64,000 bases of DNA from Lasioglossum baleicum. Its lineage: Eukaryota > Arthropoda > Insecta > Hymenoptera > Halictidae. Below the pieces are notes generated by a model. It searched no databases and was not told the DNA's origin. It was given only the letters and a program-made list of their open reading frames with translations. The position numbers and the translations under genes were made by a program. Numbering within the stretch: the first letter of the stretch is position 1; every line of letters begins with the position of its first letter. Where the stretch lies: NCBI RefSeq assembly GCF_051020765.1, contig NC_134932.1, positions 12,152,001-12,216,000 on the forward strand. Reading direction: 5' to 3'. Of this stretch, positions 60,053-64,000 are shown one piece after another.

Positions 60053-60256
60053 TGGACAGTGGATCATTATGCAAAATAAAAATTTTCTACTTGAATTGCA
60101 ACATACTGAAACAAAATAGAGATTTATTTTCTGTCTAAACATGTTCCTAAACATGTTCAATAGGTTAAAAATAATGTAACAGCATTTTTTAATGTTTTTA
60201 CCGCTTTAAATTACACGTACACATTTTTCTCATACGTGCATAAAGTCCGCTGTCTA
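60053..60256 (-). mobile_element. TA-type MITE (main family, variant ends)
   Basis: Ends TGGACAGTGGATCATTATGC and GCATAAAGTCCGCTGTCTA, about 200 bp, same sub-family as 38044-38218. It begins seven bases after the read-through stop of centrosomin. Confidence 0.8.
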
Positions 60257-60274
60257 CTAATCAAAAATAAAATT

Positions 60275-60464
60275 TGGCCATAGTTTATGACAAAAATGAG
60301 TAGGTGTAATTCAAAACAGGAAAAAGATTAAACGAGTTTAACAATGCCGATATACTATTTTTAACACATAAAAATCATTAATGAGGAAAATAAATTTTTA
60401 CTTAGTTCCTGTAGCTTGCAATTGATGTATAAAAATTTTATTTTGCATAAAGACCCGCAGTCTA
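60275..60464 (+). mobile_element. Main-family MITE with decayed left end
   Basis: The interior TTTATGACAAAAATGAGTAG and the right end GCATAAAGACCCGCAGTCTA are clear. It lies about 20 bp from the previous copy, in the opposite orientation. Confidence 0.75.
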
Positions 60465-61819
60465 GTTATAATCGGTATGAAAACAAATTTTACGAATCAG
60501 ACTGCGAATTCAGAAACGCAAGGACGGGATCCTTGCCTCTTTACAATGCGTTCTACATAGAATGATAGCCAAGTCACGGAGCTGCTTAGCTTTATTATCA
60601 AGCGTTTCTCTTTCTTTCAGAGTCACTGAATTCACCTAACATCTACTTCTACTTCTGCTTTTCTGCTTTACTGACAACATCACTCTCACTGCATGACACC
60701 TATCGCCTTGGGGTACCGTTGGCTATTCTTTTTTTTTTTTGCATATCTTGATGACGTACAGTACAGTTACGACAATCATTCTGCATTTTTAACGAACTCG
60801 ACTAATATTGTCAGATGTACGGAGAGAAACTTTTAACCATGATTTGTCAGCTTCGAATAACATATTTTTTTTTAATTTTTGGCAATCATACGTCTTTCAG
60901 TTTGATTGTTTTCTAGACTCCGTCCGTTTCGAAGAAACATTACGCGATTCCTTTCTGCTTTTATTCCTTTATTGTTTTCTGTTATGGAGTAACAGATTTT
61001 TGTGTATATGTATATATTTCGGCACGGATTTCTTGTGTTGGTGCATGTATATAAAACGCAGTTTGTATATATATAATGCAGTTACTGGTTATGTATAGGG
61101 AAGAGAGAGATGGCAACTTCAGATTTTATATTTATATTCATTTATTTATATATATTAGTAGTCGTAAAATACAATTTCAGTTGTACAAGTGCTCTGTCAA
61201 CCCTAAATACATATATAACCGTTTCTGTATAGTGTTTCCTAGAACCAAATGAAATATTAATAAATTTTTATACAATCTTTTACAACACACAACGTTGATT
61301 CACAATGATATATTCGTTCTCTGAACCGTCTGACCACAACACACTTCTACATCTTCCAGTACACACCTAAATGAACGTTCTGTCACAATTGAAGATTGAC
61401 GAGGTAATCAGTAAGATGTTGTTAAAGTTTACAATGAATAAATGAATGATTCATTTTGCGTCTGTGAATTGTCTGATTGTCTGATTTCGCTCGAGTCTTG
61501 GTAGTTAATGATGAATTCTTGAAGTTGTGAAATTAAAAGAATGCATTCTGTTTCGTGCAGATTTCTTTATATCAGTATACATAGAAGTATTACAAAGGGT
61601 CTTGAACACAATTTTAGACTCAGATGAGTCTGCTTCATGGACCAAATTATTGCATATACGAGGGTGGAACGGAAAAAACAAAATTGTACGATTATTATTT
61701 AGTAGTGAAATAAAGTGGACTTTTATCAGTTCAGATTAAGTTTGCACAAGTTGGGTTGTGTCAGATAAATTTTTCAGAGGCCGGAAGAGACTTGAACGAC
61801 ACCGTGAAACACAAAGTGT
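60465..61819. other. Gene-poor spacer after centrosomin
   Basis: No exon supported. Part of it (about 61670-61740) repeats sequence at about 43750-43800 (CGAAATAAAGTTGCC-type). No CM2 coding exon was found. Confidence 0.4.
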
Positions 61820-62151
61820 TTAAGGATGTTCCGGAGGTACAATGGGAGACGAAAGTACAAGAAATTCAAAATCCATCGATATATTGGCAATGAAAGCCAT
61901 TCATGAGTATATTTTTTTTTGGAGTTTCTAGTTGCATTTTTTCAAGGTTTAAATAGGGTTTGAAGTGGAATTTAATGAATTCTCCATAAGAAGACGTGTT
62001 AAAATGTGCAAACTTTAAGTTGCTATAATTCTTAAACGGTGCAGTGAATCGAACCCAAACTTTGGTAATCGCATTAATTTAGTAAGAATTATATCTTGTC
62101 AAATTTCCAAAAATTTTGTTGCGTTTTTATATACCTCCAGAACATCCTTAA
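61820..62151. mobile_element. TTAA-flanked MITE, third piggyBac-like family
   Basis: TTAA at both ends. The left end is TTAAGGATGTTCCGGAGGTA and the right end, inverted, is TTAAGGATGTTCTGGAGGTA. About 330 bp, no coding capacity. Confidence 0.8.
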
Positions 62152-62419
62152 TGCAGGTACCTTTCGATTACTGTCTCCTTAGTGGTTAATTAGACGAATA
62201 CCATTTCCTAGGCGCTTAAAGGTCGTACACCCGCTACGTAGGTCTACATACTTCCATTAAAATGCATTGAAGAATATCTGTCTGGTCTAAATCGTATAAA
62301 TAGTATAAATCGACGTTAATCCTGCAAAATTGAGTTTCATTGTCTGAAAGAAGGAAGTGCAGCATTATTCCTTGAACAACAGCACCCTGACTGGCTAATA
62401 GTCTTCGGCCTCGAGAAGA

Positions 62420-62764
62420 CTATGGCTCGGGACTGTCGGCGACCGTCAGCGTCGTTGAAACCGGCCCACACGAAAATTCCGTTTTAAACGAGCGCGAATT
62501 GTCGAACACACTTAATAAAATCGAATGAGGAGTTGGGCTCGGCTCGTTAGGGATCGAGCTGTCGAGCGATTTTCGTGGAAGACCGGGAGCACCGGCGGCA
62601 TCGTATATCCCAGAGATACCAAACCGAAGACATGCCTTTCGTCTAATAATAGAGACAGTCTGCTCGCGAAGTCTACGCGATCCGTTCTCGGCAGTCTTCG
62701 CACGAAAATCCACCTCGACCGGATCAACCACCGTGGTCTCCGCCACGACGAACGACAATAACAT
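62420..62764 (-). CDS. Unrecognised minus-strand ORF, possible first coding exon
   Basis: ATG at 62764 opens 114 codons starting MLLSFVVAETTVVDPVEVDF, within a GC-richer block (about 62400-63180) rich in CpG and unlike the AT-rich surroundings. The upstream part could be a 5' UTR. No domain is recognised and no partner exon is visible on this strand. It may be the start of a gene entering the window, or non-coding regulatory DNA. Confidence 0.22.
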   Translation of the reverse strand: MLLSFVVAETTVVDPVEVDFRAKTAENGSRRLREQTVSIIRRKACLRFGISGIYDAAGAPGLPRKSLDSSIPNEPSPTPHSILLSVFDNSRSFKTEFSCGPVSTTLTVADSPEP

Positions 62765-63477
62765 TAGAAAAAAGAAAAGGAAACACGACTAAACTTCGAT
62801 CGACACATTTCCCGACTCTCGAGCACGCATCGAGAGACGTTCTTTGAATTTTTCTTCTGATTTTTCGACTTGAAACGACACTCGACTTCCCTCGGTATTA
62901 TTTGAAAGAGAACTGTCACGGTTTTCACTCTTTTCGAAAGTAATTTTTCCAACGAAGTAAACGACCCCCGACGAGATTTCCACGCGGAACACGTGCGACT
63001 ATTTCACGAGACATAGCTGACAGAGCGACGATTCTTCGCGATCTCACAACCGTTCGATCGAACCAGAAGAATTCGGAGATTAACTCTCGAAGAGACACGT
63101 CGCTGTTGTGCTTACACGGGTATTCGCCAGTGCTAACTGTACCGTAGCATTCGAGCCGAGTACACCGGGTTCAAGTTCAATTTTCATTCGTTGTATCGAA
63201 CGGATAGCGAACAATCGATAACAATGTTCTCCTGTTTATGTGCTTCGGTGAGAATGGAGGTAGGTGTTGATATCTCAAGTGTTTCGTCTTCGAAGGTTCC
63301 GAATGTGTGTCTGTCCCCCTGTGTTTCGTAATTTCCGGTGCGATTCAAGCGATAGGAGAGCTTTTCTCGGAACCAATCGATAAAGCAGTTGCGAACCCCG
63401 GCAGAAAATATTCTGTAAAAATTGCGAATGTGATTGTTGAAAGAATTATTTGGGCATATATAGGTTTTACCGTCCAA

Positions 63478-63575
63478 ATTCACCATTTTGCAAGTCAACT
63501 TCATTCGTTTGCAAATCAATTTCACCGTTTTGCAAAGCAAACTCAACCTTTTGCAAATCAGTCTCACCCATTTAA
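63478..63575 (+). repeat. 21-bp tandem repeat, about four copies, with inverse copies downstream
   Basis: Units of type CACCATTTTGCAAGTCAACT recur every 21 bp from 63481. Related sequence in inverse orientation (TTTGCAAAAGG, TTTGCAAAAGGG, TTACAAAAGGG) lies at about 63776-63830. The period gives seven-residue repeats in open frames on both strands, which I do not take as coding. Confidence 0.7.
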
Positions 63576-64000
63576 AATTAATTATTTCTTTTTATTTAGA
63601 TTAAATTATGTACTTATTTAGACACACACGTGAACGGTGTCATCAATACTCAATACGCTTCAATAAATACGTAAGTATTTAATCTACATATTTGCTATAC
63701 ATCAAATTTTGAAGTTATAAACAGTTAATTTACATTTGATTCGATTCTTTTTTACAGAAACTTAAAAATACTTTATTTGCAAAAGGTTGACATTGATTTG
63801 CAAAAGGGTGTATTCGACTTACAAAAGGGTGAATTTGGAGTACAAAGCCTGCACCACTCGAATGGTGACTCTAGGTTGATAACAATTAATATTGAAAAGA
63901 ACACACTTTATCATTACATCTTCTTGAGAGAAGGACCGTTCACTCAAATTTCTTATCCTGTAATCTTGCTCTGTAGTTCTGCGATCACTGTGATAAATCA

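Noticed and set aside
61780..61892. Possible last exon of centrosomin reading AGRDLNDTVKHKVFKDVPE to a TGA
   Set aside because: Its second half lies inside the TTAA-flanked MITE that begins at 61820, and the acceptor is ambiguous, so the frame is very likely accidental.

Overview
The window is a stretch of insect nuclear DNA. Genes are split by short GT-AG introns, the intergenic DNA is AT-rich, and a proline-rich apidaecin precursor is present. Apidaecins are known only from bees and wasps, so the source is a hymenopteran, most likely a bee; the species cannot be named from this sequence.

The first 18.3 kb is gene-dense. It holds the 3' end of an unidentified coiled-coil gene (1-793, +), a tRNA-Val(AAC) gene (1208-1280, +), an apidaecin gene with one exon per peptide (CDS 2545-5339, +), the U5 snRNP assembly factor AAR2 (5588-7077, -), Integrator subunit 1 (8221-16414, +) and an intronless NXF-type mRNA export factor (16654-18294, -). 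Apidaecin/AAR2 and INTS1/NXF are convergent pairs with almost abutting 3' ends. AAR2, INTS1 and NXF all act in RNA metabolism (spliceosome assembly, snRNA 3' processing, export). The apidaecin gene is an inducible immune gene with its own TATA box and a kappaB-like site.

From about 18.3 to 55.3 kb the window is gene-poor. It has a few candidate first exons (19073, 24025), one candidate 63-aa spliced gene (33079-34168) and a few unrecognised ORFs. Otherwise it is dominated by non-autonomous DNA transposons: about 12 full-length and 10 partial copies of one TA-flanked MITE of about 200 bp, several TTAA-flanked piggyBac-like MITEs, mellifera-type mariner MITEs, one dead internally deleted mariner, and two long inverted repeats. 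Several insertions are nested, which gives their order. An array at 41887-42261 repeats a hairpin whose stem bases change in pairs while the loop stays nearly constant. It is the least explained structure here.

From 55.4 to 59.9 kb lie six phase-consistent exons of centrosomin (cnn, +), beginning with the conserved CM1 motif. Its introns are largely transposon-derived. The start codon and the C-terminal CM2 region were not found. The last 4 kb holds a TTAA element, a GC-rich block that could be a minus-strand first exon, and a 21-bp tandem repeat.

Exon limits were set by reading frame, splice dinucleotides and family knowledge. No alignment or expression data were available.
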